Source: Callaeas wilsoni
Lineage: Eukaryota; Chordata; Aves; Passeriformes; Callaeidae
Direction: 5' to 3'
Assembly: GCA_013398955.1 (NCBI GenBank)
Contig: VWPU01004886.1
Location: forward strand, 310,001-374,000
Length of the DNA: 64,000 bases
The position numbers and the translations under genes were made by a program. The notes under the pieces were generated by a model, which was not told the DNA's origin, ran no database searches, and saw only the letters and a list, made by a program, of their open reading frames with translations. Below are positions 38,675 to 51,902 of this stretch, in pieces; position 1 is the first letter of the stretch; every line of letters starts with the position of its first letter.

Positions 38675-41181
38675 GTAAGCCAATTTGCTCAATTTTTTCT
38701 TATTATTCTAAATGGAATCTTTTTTTGCTTCACATTTTTCTTTCAGTCCTCACATTTTTCAGCTCCTTGTTTTAGAACTAAAGCTCTTTTTGTAAAGAAT
38801 TTGACTTGTATTTTTGTTTGTATATATACATGTTTTGAAGGCAATAATATTGGCATCCATTATTTCCTTTTGGCATCCTTTCATTAATGAGAGCTTCAGA
38901 ACTCCCAGATAAAACAAAGGGAGATCAACAAGATTCAGAAATTGTCTAGCTCTCTAATTATCACTTGCTGTAAATGCAGAGGCAGCACAGACTCAGGGTC
39001 ACACCAGTCTCAGAACATGAGTATGTGTCATTTGACATTACATAGAACTGAAAGTTAGGTCTGAGCTACAGGTCTTGTTTTTCTGCTAGGGGAAGACACA
39101 AACTCCTCTGTCATTCAAAGTAAGATTCTGGGCAGAACTTGAATTATTTAATTTAGGGGTTTTTTTATTTACTTAAAAGGATCATTCTTTGCTGAGAGTA
39201 GTCCAAAAGAAGATGGGACAGCTCACAAACATGACTGATGCATTCTTTTTTTCTGTAAAGTGTTTACACATGTAACTCTGAAGAACATGAAATGGCTGAT
39301 ACAAAGTATTCTTGTGCAAGCTTCCTGTTAATTTCACCCACATGTGCTGCAGCTGTTTTTCAATTCAAGAAACCTGAGAAACATTGCCCCAAGATCTCTA
39401 GACTAGCATTCATATCATTTGTTTTGGTTAGTGACATTTTCTTTTAAATAACAAGGAGATTTTCCTCTGAAAGCCAGGCTTCATTATTGCTAAGTGAGTG
39501 GTCTGTAGGTGAGAAAAGCTGTATTTCAGTGGGTTTGATCAGCTGAAAATTATATAATGTGTCATTTTTAGAGGAAATCACATAATTTCACTTTTCATCC
39601 TTAAATATTTTCCCACTGGATATCAATGTTCTCACAGTATCTCCTTAAACACTGATGACACAGGAAACCTGAAATACAATATTAACATCTGTTCTCTGTA
39701 TCTCACCAATCCATGCCGGCATTTTAGCTACTTTCTTACAGCAATAAAGGGAGCAGAGGCAATGTGTATAAGTAACCCTGCCCGATAATCAGAGGCGGTA
39801 CCTGTTCCCACGCTGCAAAGCAGCCCTGCAGAAAGACAGCTTGCATCAAATATAGGATATATGCTATCTGTGGACAATCATTTCCTAGGAATTTTTGAAC
39901 CTTTGATTGTTGTGGACCAGAAAATGAAAAGATGTGGTTTTCAAGATATATAGGTGTTGAGTTTGGGCTCACATTTATTCTATAGTAAGGAATCATTTGA
40001 ATGCGATGTAAAAACCTGAGTGATAGGGCAGGGATCATGGTTCTGCACCGTGGCAGCATAACTCTGCTAACCAGAAACTTCTGAGAGCAGCTGTAGCCAA
40101 AATGATTGCTATGGAGGCTGTTCTATGGCTGTGCTGCATTTCCCAGTGCTTCACATTGCAGATTCACTGGCAGGAAATATCTGACTCAAATACATGGTCC
40201 TACCTAGAGTGCAGCTTTGTCCCTAATTTCTAACCCTTTTCAGAACACCACACACTCATGTAGATGTCATAAAGGCACCTGTCTAAATGGCAGCTTTGGC
40301 TTGGCAGACCAGAGACTTAACTGGAATTAATGAATCAAAGGTTACTGGATCTTTACAGTTCAGGAGTAGAACCCCTGAGATGACTGCCCTGTATTTCACC
40401 TATTCTAGCAACCTGGCATCAGGAAACTGAGGCTTTGTCTGCACAGAGCTTTCTGGGATTAAGAGTTCAGGGGTTATTTTGCGTACTGTGTAGCTCTATT
40501 CCTGCAGGCTGCACCTCAGGTAATAATCCTGACGGTGTATGGCTGGTTCTACACATAGCCAGGTCTTTGCCAGACGTGTCACAATTTATCTGCAAACAGT
40601 ATAATCCCCTGCCCTCACTCTATGCAGTAAATCAAGCATGTGCTAAATTTTTACTTCCTCAACAAGAAAACATACTATATATCTTCTTTTTATTCTCAGA
40701 AAGAGGAATGTAATCCGTGTCATTAAAAGTAAGGGCATTTTAACCAGAAATAGTATTTGGCTGATAAGTGTCTGGTGATTCAAAAAAACTAAGGAGCTGT
40801 ACCTCTGCATTGTATAAAATGCTGGATGGTGATGTCATTTCATCTGCGTAACGGTTTACAGATGTTCACTGGCTTGCAGGGCTGCAGAGACAGAAGGTGG
40901 GAGCTCACAGGAAATACTGAATATAAGAGAAAAATGTCAAACTTCTGCAGCCCTTAACCGATTTTTCTTACCTTGCAGTCTACCCTTTAGGGGAATTATA
41001 GCTTTGATGTTAGTAGTGATTTACAATTTCAGAACAGCAGCTAATGCAAACCACCACGTTGAAAAAGACAGCAAGCATATGTATTTAAGTGAGCTTGCCT
41101 AAATATTTCCATTATTTAGCAGAACTATGTTTTTATTTCACATTCACATTTACTAAAGAGATTTGCAATATTTTTCTACAG
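38675..41181 (+). other. DLC1: DLC1 intron between the second and third coding exons (2.5 kb)
   Basis: The donor is GTAAGC at 38675. The acceptor is ATTTTTCTACAG, with its AG at 41180-41181. Apart from the branch-site motif annotated below, the intron is unremarkable AT-rich sequence. The slightly GC-richer part around 39760-40650 contains only short chance frames. No mobile element was recognised. Confidence 0.9.
41151..41157 (+). other. DLC1: Branch-point motif TACTAAA upstream of DLC1 exon at 41182
   Basis: TACTAAA is one base from the optimal TACTAAC. Its probable branch adenosine (41156) lies about 25 nt before the acceptor AG, a typical distance. This supports efficient use of the acceptor at 41181. 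Confidence 0.6.
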
Positions 41182-41322
41182 GATGTTGAATCTGGTTCAG
41201 AAAGTGGAGTGGATGTTGCTTCAGTAAATCACTTACAAACAAATCTGTCTTCTAATACCCATGCTCCTGACCTAGCATCTCCCTCTTCAGTAGCCAGCTC
41301 AGGAGCTAAACCAAAGGCTGGG
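41182..41322 (+). CDS. DLC1: DLC1 long isoform, third coding exon (residues 402-448)
   Basis: The exon is 141 nt, 47 codons, phase 0 at both ends, with acceptor TTTCTACAG and donor GGG|GTGAGT. It begins DVESGSESGVDVASVNHLQT, the counterpart of the human DLESGSESGADT block, and ends SSGAKPKAG. The exon is rich in Ser, Thr, Pro and Ala and is probably disordered. It leads towards the SAM domain, which starts a few residues into the next exon outside the window. The frame remains open past the donor for 21 codons to TAA at 41386-41388, which would give a 469-residue read-through product (see findings). Confidence 0.95.
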
Positions 41323-42916
41323 GTGAGTACAAAAGTTATATTTTTTTTAAACTTCTCTCATGATTCCAGATTGGAAGTAAAATTTTAAAATATCATACTA
41401 TTCATTACTTGCATTGTGCAGCAGAATGTGTGTGACACAGGAAAAAAAAATGCAAGTTGTCCTAAAGGGCAGTTTTAGTGGCAAACAATACTAGAAGTTT
41501 CACATTTAAAAACATACTATTAACAGCTGATGATTGCAACAAGTTGAGTTTTTATACGAGAAAATAATTTAAAGAGCTATGCTATTTAGGAAGGTAAGTT
41601 TTTCTGAACTGGTATCACTCAGAGCATTTCCTAAATTTCATGAAGGATACCACCAGAGAAAAATTGTGGCTGATTTATGATGTCCAAACCCAGTCATCCT
41701 AGTTCTCTTGAAGGAACCTACTACTGTACCGATGTGAAAATGTCATTCTAAGGCAAAATTTGACAAGTGTTTCAAGACACTTAGGATCAGAGGGGAATCT
41801 CTGAGTAAGCAGACACTTTTCTGCAGGTCCCAGTGCATGCTAGGTGGAGAGGAAGGGCTGGCCTGAGATATGGCAACGAGCCTTCTTCTATATCCGTTCA
41901 CAGATAAATATAACTATGAGAAGCATGGTCCTTTCTTTTGCTGTTTTCCATATTTTAAAGAATTCTTCATAATGCTTCAGCTATCAACATGTGCAGAAAT
42001 GCTTGGATGTCCTAGAAACTCCTGACATAGTACCTGTTCCCTCTTGAACTTGCTGTTTCCACTGCCTCAAGAAGTACAGAAGTCTAGACTCTTCTAAGCT
42101 TTGCCCATGCTGAAAAGTTTTAGCAGAACTCCTGCTCCATTTGTTCACTTATTGAAATGCTTCTGGTAACCAGATCAGCAGAAAATCTGGGATAAAATAT
42201 TAATTTAAAAAATGTAGTTAGCATAAATATATGTTTAGAACAAGTCTATAAAAAGTAAAATAGAGGCCACCTGTCATTTACTGCACTGCAATAATAGCAA
42301 GTTAACTAATGCCTTTGATTGTGGTTAACAGAAGTTCCAATAAACATTTACATTTGGGATTGTTCACTTGTACAAAAATAAATTCACTTGTAATTTATCA
42401 TCAGTGCATAACTATAGCAAATAGAGAGCTCTGCACTCTGTCACTGCATACGTAGCAGCACAAATTCTCGAATAAGTACATATGTTATGCTAGAAGGTGA
42501 TATCCCATTTTACCAGATCCTGAGAAGCACACAGACACTTTTTCCCTTTTTAAGGTATTAAACATCCCTTGTAAATTTCAGTTTCTCTGCTAATATTTGG
42601 GGAACTCTTAATGCCTGGCTTTGCAGAAGTGTGGGCGACTTCCTGGGAGTTAGATATTATGTGTTAATTCAGCTTCAGCAAGTATTTATTTGACTTTTGC
42701 TGCGATGAATATATCACGCTGAACATATATGCAAATTTTATTTCATTATATAATTTTGTAATTTTCTTTTTTTTTAAGTGAAGTGACATTTTCTCCAAAC
42801 ACAACTGACTTTTAAAGTTTTGCAGTCTGCAGCTCCTCACACCCTGCAGCAATCCATGTAGTGATCTCCTCTGAAAATCCACAAAATGTTGTGTTCTGTC
42901 TATAAAGGAGACTGTA

Positions 42917-42998
42917 GGGTTTGGGTGTTGGGGGATTTTTTTGTTTGTTTTTGTTTTTTTTAGTTTTGATTTGGGTTTCATTTGGGGTTTTTTTGGGT
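42917..42998 (+). repeat. T/G-rich low-complexity stretch
   Basis: Alternating T and G runs produce a spurious lysine-rich open frame on the opposite strand. It has the same style as the stretch at 11903-11967. Confidence 0.7.
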
Positions 42999-45900
42999 CA
43001 GAATAGCTAGGAATAAAATTATTCTGCATTTGAAACTCAGTGAGCTACTTATTAAAGGTAAGGAACTGTTTCAAAGATTTTACTCCCTTTTCAGAGTTTG
43101 TAACTGCAGATCTTCAAGGATTCCAGATGCTTAGTCTCCAAGGACAACTTCTTTTGTTGAGTTTATTAATAGTATGTAAACAGGAGTGCAAGGGTGATTA
43201 GTTATATTATGGAATGATTTGTGGTATTTTTAAACAAACTATAGCGAACAGTTGACTGCGTCAAAGTCAGACTGTAAAGTTAAACACCACATCACATGCA
43301 GACCTGGGTAGCAGGAATACCAAGGCAGGAGACATGAGTTTGGATCTAGTTCCTGATAAAGAACTTGTAAAAGATATTAACTACAAAGGATACCGCTCAT
43401 AGATAGAAAATTTGTGTACAGACGAACTATGTCCATTCATGTTCTTTCAGCTTTACATGGATTTTAACCAAACAATTTCAAACAGTGTCACAATGTGTTG
43501 GGATATCCATAAGCATAATTTGGCTTGATAATCCTTGTGGAAATGATCCACTTCTTAGTTTCTGGAAAGCAGGACTTTTTAAATTTTCATTATCAAATTA
43601 TATGAAATGTTAAACAAGAATTGTATTTAAAATTCAGTGTCGATTAGAATTTTCTCTGCAAATTAATAATAGATATTATTTTAAATAAAATTAAGGCTAT
43701 GTGTATATATTTTCATGCACAAGTTATTTAACATTTCATGAAGGTTCACCTCTGGTTAGTCAAGCCCATTCTTGTCAGTGTGAATGCCTGTGTTCACTAC
43801 ATGTCCACATGTATAAGCATACACCTGCGTGCTCACGCACACAGAGAACTCCTCACTGAAGGCACGATGAACAGGAACAGGATTCTCCATAGAGCATTGT
43901 GGAAAGGCTTCTCTGTGATTCTGCAGGGTGCAGCATGAAGGCCTTTGATATGCAGATGTACTTGGTATTTTGGGCTTATGAGAAGCATACAGCTGAATAA
44001 CCTCCATCCTAAATTCAGGATGCCGCCGTTGTATCTCATGGTCAGGGTGAAATAGCATCATGTGACCAATAGGGTGTTTGAGCCACAAATTGTATGTGTT
44101 TGGAAAGGTGCACATACGGCCAATCCTTGAGAAAATAATGATTCATGTGACTGAACAGATACATTTCCCACATAATTAGGATGGGATAGTAAGAAACATT
44201 TTTGGCATCCTTATGTTACTGATGTTTATAGAGTGAAAAAAACCCATGATTCTATATATAGCACATCTTTATGTTCTGGGGGTTTATTAATCAGTCTCCA
44301 AAACAGACAAAGATTTTTGTATATTAACACTTGAGGATATACACTTGGCTAGCACTAATCACATGAGAGTTGAAATCAGCTTAAAAAAATAAGAAATCAA
44401 TAGTCTTTTGCCCTGGTGGCCATGAGAAACACTGCAAAAAGGGAGTGTCTTGTCTGGATTTGGAGAGAAAGGAATGTAAATATTCTCCATGTCACTGCCT
44501 TCTACAAACCAGTGCTATACATCTGGACACTTAAAATGTTCTTAACAATAAAGACCAGAAATTATTCATTTTTAAATGTGGTTTGATTATTATAGAAACA
44601 ATATGGGACTACAGTACTTAAAATTTGTTTTAATAACTAAAGGCGAGTTGCCATATCCATCTCCAATAGCTAGTTAAAAACTAAGCAGTTAAGGAAAACT
44701 TGAATCAATTATTATTGTCTTTTTTTTTTTTTTCCTTACTTCCTCTGTACAAAAAATTGGCTAAAGGACAACAGCAACTAAGACCTAAAAGTTGTGGCCA
44801 AAATTTTGTCCTTGAACATCTGCTCTGAGAAGCCTGTTTATTTTCTGTTCAGGTGAAAAAAACCAGCCATAATTATTTTCTACTCCTTGTCTTGGCAGTG
44901 TTATCCCTCTTTCTTCAGCAGTGTCCAAGTTAACCTTAATCACACTGTACAAAGGTAATCAGGCATCTATTATCACCAGAATAGCTGGTACCTAGGAGCG
45001 GATTGTTTTTCAGATTAGCTATAATGACTCGTTTAAGATGCATTCAATTGCCAAAGTGATTTAAGACATCGGTTATGCCTGCAAGTGTAAAATTACCTAG
45101 TCTGGCTGAGCACTGGAAGAGGCTTCAGGCATAGCTGGTGGTATCACTGAAGCCTTGGATGAGCTCAGGAGTCCACTTTCACAAATCTTTTTACTGGATT
45201 GGGACAAAAACTTGTATTATCTAGATGACAAATTTGACAACTTTTAATTTATATGCACTAAAGTAATTTAATCAAATGTGCTTTTGATTCATATTCATAT
45301 ATTTTTAAAATTTGAGGTTTTTAAAGAAAGACAAATCATTTTGTGAAAAATAATTTTGGGATTTATAGATTAAGAAAGATTTCAAGTTTCTTGCTACTTA
45401 ACTACACTGTTTCTTAATTATGAAAAAAGATAAAATTTATTATTTTATCTTTTTATTTATTAAAAGGAAACTTTTATTTCAAATTAAATATTAATGATGG
45501 AGAATTATCAAATTATTTCAAGGGTTGGAAATGTTTAGATTTTCTACTGCATTAAGTTTTATAGTAAAGTCAACGCACTATGAGGTATACAAACATACAG
45601 AATTTGTCAGTGCATTTGTGCTGACAAATCTTTACCAGTGGGTCATACAGTTTGAAAGGTGATAGATTTTGGTCTCTGAATCATACTTTTATGTTATATT
45701 TGCTTATTCATCAGAGTCCCCATATAACTTTTCTAAATTTTGCTGCCATTATAGTATTCCTTGAATTCTTATTTTACTGATTCAGGCAAAACTGAAATTT
45801 GTTCTGGTAAGCATCAGGGAGAAAGACCCTTACTGTGCAACATTAATTCAAATACCATTTCTTTAAAACTTGATAATTTTTATGAATAAGAGATGGGAAA

Positions 45901-46903
45901 ACTCTTCTCAGGACCTGATCAAGTTGATTAATTTAGTATTGTCTTTCATACCTATGTTTAAAAGAAAGTGTTTTAGAAAACAAGGAAAGGGAATTAATTA
46001 TGAAATTAACTTTTTGCACTATCACAATTTCATTTGTATTCTAACAGCGTGTTATTTTACCCCACAAAAAGTAAAATACAGTTACATTTTGCCAATCATG
46101 TATAAGCAAACAGCAAGATTATGCTGTATTTGTCATATGAACTTCTCAAAAATTTTCTTCGCCTCTGTCTTGTTCCCCAAAGGAATCTCTATTCTGTTTT
46201 AAGTATCTCTTCCTATGTTAACCCTAAGTGTACTTATTTTTTCTCAAATGAAATTATATAGCCTTTTGTTCCGTGGACTCTTTTAAGCACTGTAAATCTT
46301 AAAGGTGAGCCTTTTTTTTTTTTTCAGTGAGTAAGCTACTCCTACAGTTTGAAACAAAATCACTGAACTCAGTTATGACATCTTTGACAGAGGTCACCTT
46401 TGCTTTGGTCAAGGACATTCTCTCTCTCTCTCCCACTTTTTCTGTCCCTCAATATTGAATCCTGAGTAACCAATGTAAATTCACAGCGCAATGAAAGGTT
46501 TGCAATTTTATACACGTTCAGCATGACCCAGAAAATACATGTATTAGGCTATCTCTTCTTGGTTCCAAGTAAAATCGCAACAAAATATTGGGAATCTAAA
46601 TAAATCCCCAGCTTCTGAAGTGCTGAGCATGAAGACTTCTGAGACCTGCCAAAATATCAAGTTGTACGTTTACATTTCTGTCTCTTCTTGCAACTTGTTT
46701 ATAGCAGCCATGCTTACATACTGGGGGTTTTCTCATGTTTTCCTCCTTTTGTAGAGTTGCTGACACTGTCTTCAACAGTCTGTCCATCTTGTTGTGTATG
46801 ATAATCATTTTTTATAAACTGAAGAAGAAGTTCATGACTTCTTCAGCAGTAACATCACTAATGGTGCCGTTAGAAACGTAAAGTACATTTTTTCCACTGT
46901 ATG

Positions 46904-46917
46904 CTGCCACCTGGTGT
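46904..46917 (-). promoter_or_regulatory. Candidate CTCF-binding motif
   Basis: The + strand reads CTGCCACCTGGTGT. Its complement ACACCAGGTGGCAG matches the CTCF core CCASYAGRKGGCRS at 13 of 14 positions (first base differs). The flanks (ATG before, CCTGCA after) are compatible. Occupancy cannot be judged from sequence. Confidence 0.4.
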
Positions 46918-49900
46918 CCTGCACTCTTAGGTGAGTGGCACTGCACAGGGGACGTCGAGCACTTAGACATAGGCAGATATGTTTTTGCAGAATTAAAGCA
47001 TTATGCCACAGTTAAAAGGTTTAATGATCAAAATTAATTACCGTGGTCTATTTTTAGTTTATATTTAGAAATGACGCATGGTAACTTTGATAACAAAATG
47101 CTTTGCCTGAAGAAAAAAACTGTAAGTGAAAGTTTCTAAGTCACTTATTGACTTAGAAGTTGTTCCCAAAGCAATGCTTATATTGGAAAAGTAAAGAAAT
47201 ATGCAGACATCAATTTGCAAATGGGGAAAAAGGTTGGTTTATCTACTATGCAAGGATAAAATAACCTGTTTAGCTATTTGCACCCCTTTCAAGCAAATAG
47301 ATGCTTCTCATGATAACACACTTATTGCCAGATAAGTCTCCTGGCAGCCTTGTCTCCTTCCGGTGGTTTGTGGATATGACTAAACTCTCTCATTTACTGG
47401 AATCTTCCAGGTGAAAATTATGAGGAAATGACTTCTTCTAAAAGCTATTTCCAACCAGTAGGTTAAAGGGTTAACTTAAATATTAGGGTGATGGCAACAG
47501 TGGGTGGACACTGATGTTTTCTTGGTTTAAGATGAAGAGCGTAAAGTACTTTGAAAGCATAGCGAATAGGAAATTTTAGATAGACCTGCATTAACACTAT
47601 GTTGAATACTCTGTTTTATCATACATAGTCTGATTTTGCAGACTGACAGTGTTGAGGACAAGGATTCAGCCTATTACATTAGATATAAACCTGGGAATGA
47701 AGAAAGCAAAACTATATCGTGTATGAGCTTAGGTGTTTTTGCACTTTAAAAAAAAATTAAAGATTATTCTTCATCAGTAAATCATCTCCTCTTCTGAAAT
47801 AAACAGCAGAAGGCTCAGGTTCTCTAGACACAGTAGGTTTGATAGAATGTCAGGATATCAGCATTTCTTTTAGTTAAACAACTCTTACATGAAGTTGGCC
47901 AAGCCTAAATTTTTGAGAGTTTGCTGGGCTTTGCTTTCCATGGCAATATGTTCTGAATTTCAGATGCTACATGAAATGTTCCCATTTGTTGTCAAATTTT
48001 AATGCCTGATAAGTTTAGTTCAAGTCTGTCTTCTGTGCTCTTCCATATGGATTGAGTTGAATCCCTACCAAGTTTCCCTTTTTTCCTGAAGCTGCTTAAA
48101 TATGTTTAACTGTATGTCAGTATGAAATTTTAACTTTTTTTCAGCACCTGCCAAGAAAAGCTTACGTGACATTTATATCACTGGAGGTTTTTTTAAAAAT
48201 GCTTTTCAAATTTTCCCTGTCAGTATGTAATCTATATAGTGCATTTCTGCATTGAAGAATTTCAATTCTGAGAGGGAGTGTGGCATTCTTGTAGAATGCA
48301 TGTGGAAAGACGAGCAAAATTCTTAAATCATTTTCAATTAGAAGCTTATGAGTGCAAAATTGCTGAAACATATGTAAATTCCTTCTTAATGTCAATGGCA
48401 TTAAGAATTTATTTCTCTGAAGAAAAACAAAATCCACTAAGCACTGAAAAGCTTTATTAATAATTTTTTGTTGTTGTTTAAATTGCTACAATGCAGAGGT
48501 GTATACATCTGTATGGAATTGCATTACTTTTAGTTTCAGCCAACACTTGCAAAAATGATCACCACAGGAGATGGTGATTGGAAAGGTGAGGTACACAGGA
48601 AGTAATCATTACTTCTTAAAAACAGCAAACAAATTTTAAGGATTAAATCTGTGAAAATTACTGATATTTTGGAAGTTAAAAGTAAACTGGTCTCCAAACA
48701 TGCTTAGGCATTTTTCTGGGAAAAAGTTTATAACCCATCAGAACAGCAGATGGAAGCTTGTGCACATCATCATCACAGTCTTACTGTCAGTCATGCAATG
48801 AAGCCCTAACACAGGATTTGCATTTTACTCAAGAATCACAGCTTGTCATTGGGATTTCCATGTTTTTATACACATCCTCTAATCTGCTGCAGGTCAGGAG
48901 AGAGGAAAGTAGTCTAGATGGATCCAACACAGCCACAGACATGCTCTGAGCCACTGACAGCTGTACATGGAAGCCCTTACTGGGCTATTTCTCTTACATG
49001 GAAGCTGTTTCTCTTGCAGAGTTTTATCTCAACATAAGTTCTCCTAGTGACACATGCCTTCTCTGTTTCATGCCTGATAGAGCCTTTCACAGCAAGTAAT
49101 AAATGCCAAACATTTCTGGGAAACTCTTGAAAAGAAGGAATCTGAAATTTCCGGTTAAAATTGTACTGAGATATATTGCATCAGTTATTACATCTGTACA
49201 TCTCACCATTTTTAGAATTCTACCTCTTTGGAAGGAAATAATTGGAAGATATTGTGGAGGATTAATTACACCACATGCAGACTAGCATAAGGATTTTAAT
49301 GGTGTAATTCCTTAAAACAGTGTTAAAGATCTGTGCTGAAAAAAATATGTTCTATGTGAAAGCCTTTAACAAACAGCAGAGAAAAAGAAGTATTCATATA
49401 TTTGTGACTGTTCAGAAATAACTCAAGATACCTTCAAAATCACCTGGAGTAGACTTTCAGAAAGGGTCAGTAGGTCCCCTGGCTGGGCAGTACGAAGGGA
49501 TGGAAATCAAGGGAACTTGGAGACTTGCTGCAGAAAGCTAGATTACAGATTTAGTGGGAACTGGGGATAAGGGTCTTTAAAACTATGAAAAAACATGAAC
49601 TTTTTGCCAGCAGACCAATAGGTGACAAAAGTCTGCAACTTTATACAGCCCAACAGTGTTGCACAAGACTTTCAGCTGGGACAAACTGTTGTTAGAAGCT
49701 AAATGGTTCATTAACTCATAATTTGCCAAGGACACCTTCAGTTTTAGTTTTGAATAGCTCTATGAAACCGTCCCTTGTAGCCCTATCAGACTCTGTGAGT
49801 ACTTATTACATCTCCAAGGACTTAGGTCACTGGGACAGAAGCAGTCAAACTAAATAGCATGGACTGAAGACCATCTTGTGACTGAGAGCCTTTACCTTAC

Positions 49901-50471
49901 CCCTCAGCAATTCAGGAGAAGAGAAAGATCAGAGTGTTTTGAAAATGGAAAAAATAGTGTAATTTCAGGCGTTCATTTGTAAGATAATGCTTGGGTTTAG
50001 GAGTGCAGTTGCTTTCTGTCTCCTTTGTGTGATTCGAGGAGGGGATTCAAACCACGCAGCTGTCCCATGCGGTACTGCCATGTAAAGCAGGTGAGGTGCA
50101 CAGTGACTGCTGGCAATCACATCTGAGCTGCCAAAAAATTACTGAAAAACCTACTGCTTTGAGTATCTGCTGTGCTAATCTCCAGAGTGATAATAACTAT
50201 TAGCGACCATTTAAACTATTTAAAAAGCTGCCTTGACAAGATAGGAATTGTTCTGTTTATTATGAAGTAGTGTTACTGTAAAACTGTTTTTAAGTTATCT
50301 TCTATTATTCACATGCAAAAGTTTGGTGCTTGATGGAGTTTTGGCCTATGTTGAGATGTTATGAAATTTAAATCCCTTTTGGCATATTTGTGTATATAAA
50401 AACAAGAAAGATCAGAATTATTTTAAAATTATGATTTACTTTAACTTAACTATTCTCCTGAATCATTAAAA

Positions 50472-50567
50472 TGTCTTTTTTCCTGTTTCTTCTTATTTTT
50501 TTTTTCTTTTTCCTTTTTTGGTTTTTTGTTTCTTCTTTCTTTATTCTCTTTCTTTTTTTTTTTTTTT
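50472..50567 (+). repeat. Polypyrimidine tract, T-rich
   Basis: About 95 bases are almost entirely T and C, with very few purines. The complementary strand gives a spurious Lys/Glu-rich frame. Confidence 0.85.
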
Positions 50568-51302
50568 AAATTTTCTCCTGTATTCCTTCTATTTTCTTTG
50601 CATTTTGCACCTTTGTGACTTTCACTCTGGCTCTGCATCTTGCCTAAAGTCACTATAGTTACTTACACCAAATGGTACCCACCCTGCTCCAAAGTACAGT
50701 TTGCCTCCCACATATTCCATGGCTGTCTTTCACCAGATCAGTCTCAATAAGATCACTGGAATGGTTGTGCAGCCACAGTCTCCTTTATTTCTATAAGCAT
50801 TTGAATTTCTTCTCTTCTAATATACAGCTGGAGAATAAGTCTACCTGTGAATGGAACAAGGCAGAATATTGGCACTTAGTACAAAGATAGGTATTTGATG
50901 TTTTCCCAGCCGTGGACTGAAGACCAGTGCCCCTGGGGGATGAGTACATCACTAATAATTGTTTATGCTGTCAGTCTTGCTAGTATTGAATTCAGGCTCC
51001 ATAAATTCATGTCTCTGCTTGCAGTTGTGGTTATTTTAAGTGTGATTTGGGGGGAGGAGAGGGGAAGGGAAATAATGTGTATTTAGCTGAAGAGAGAATA
51101 TGCAAAACCTCAAGAAAGAAAAGCTGTATTAAAGGGGAAAGAAACAATGTAATATGTAAATATGTCTTTTGGTGAGAATTTCCTGTGTTTTATCTAAGAA
51201 AGAATTTCAGGCTTGAGTCCAAGACAAATGAAGGAGCACAGAATGAGGGAATGAAGACAGAATTTGAGTTAGAAAAACAGAGACAACAGTTTAATCTTTC
51301 TG

Positions 51303-51316
51303 CCAGTAGATGGAGA
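51303..51316 (+). promoter_or_regulatory. Weaker CTCF-like motif
   Basis: CCAGTAGATGGAGA matches the first eleven positions of the CTCF core CCASYAGRKGGCRS but has A in place of the conserved C. It points the opposite way from the motif at 46904-46917. Confidence 0.2.
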
Positions 51317-51765
51317 GCACAGGAAAGTAGAATCGTGCACATAAAGAAAGAAGGAAAAAACCTTGCATCAGCTTCTTTAAGGGAGTGAGAGATGAAAGAA
51401 GAAAAAAGCAAGAAGCAGGATGGGGGGAAGGAATAGATTGTAAACCAGGAGGAAATTGGGGGAAAAAATGGATTCTGAAAAGTAAAGAGGAAATGACAAT
51501 TCCTAAAGTATAAGTTTGGTCAAATCAGTTTGTTGGCAGCGAATAAATAATTTTTTTTTTTATGCCTTGTACACAGTATTCTTTACTTCTGGAACATGGT
51601 TTGAAAATGTGGCATGAATAGTTTGCATTATTGAAATGGAATAAAACCATGTCTGCCTTTTCAAGTAGTTTTCCAGACACAGACATGCTGTGAGTGACAT
51701 CATGGAAAACCATTTCTTTTTGTCCTTTACATATACCTCTCTTGTAAGGAATTTTCTTCCTCCTG

Positions 51766-51902
51766 AGCTCTCCTTCTTCCTATCTCTTGCACTTTATGTC
51801 TGTCTGTTTCTCACTCTCTTGCTTTCCCTCTTTCTCTTTTCCTTTTCTTGTCTTTCCTTTTTCTTTTTTCTTTCCTTTTTTTCTTTTTTTTTCCTCTTTT
51901 TT
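51766..51902 (+). repeat. Long polypyrimidine tract
   Basis: About 135 bases are mainly C and T, becoming pure T/C runs after about 51830. The tract produces a spurious Lys/Glu/Arg-rich frame on the minus strand. It lies about 1.2 kb after the tract at 50472, with purine-rich + strand sequence in between. Confidence 0.85.

Noticed and set aside
42664..43029. 121-codon minus-strand Lys-rich frame
   Set aside because: It is mostly the complement of the T/G-rich low-complexity stretch.
36873..46960. Shared 13-mer CACAGGGGACGTC near 36.88 and 46.95 kb
   Set aside because: Many 13-mer pairs are expected by chance in 64 kb, and the flanking sequences do not align.
50450..50653. Lys/Glu/Asn-rich minus-strand frame
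   Set aside because: It is an artefact of the polypyrimidine tract.
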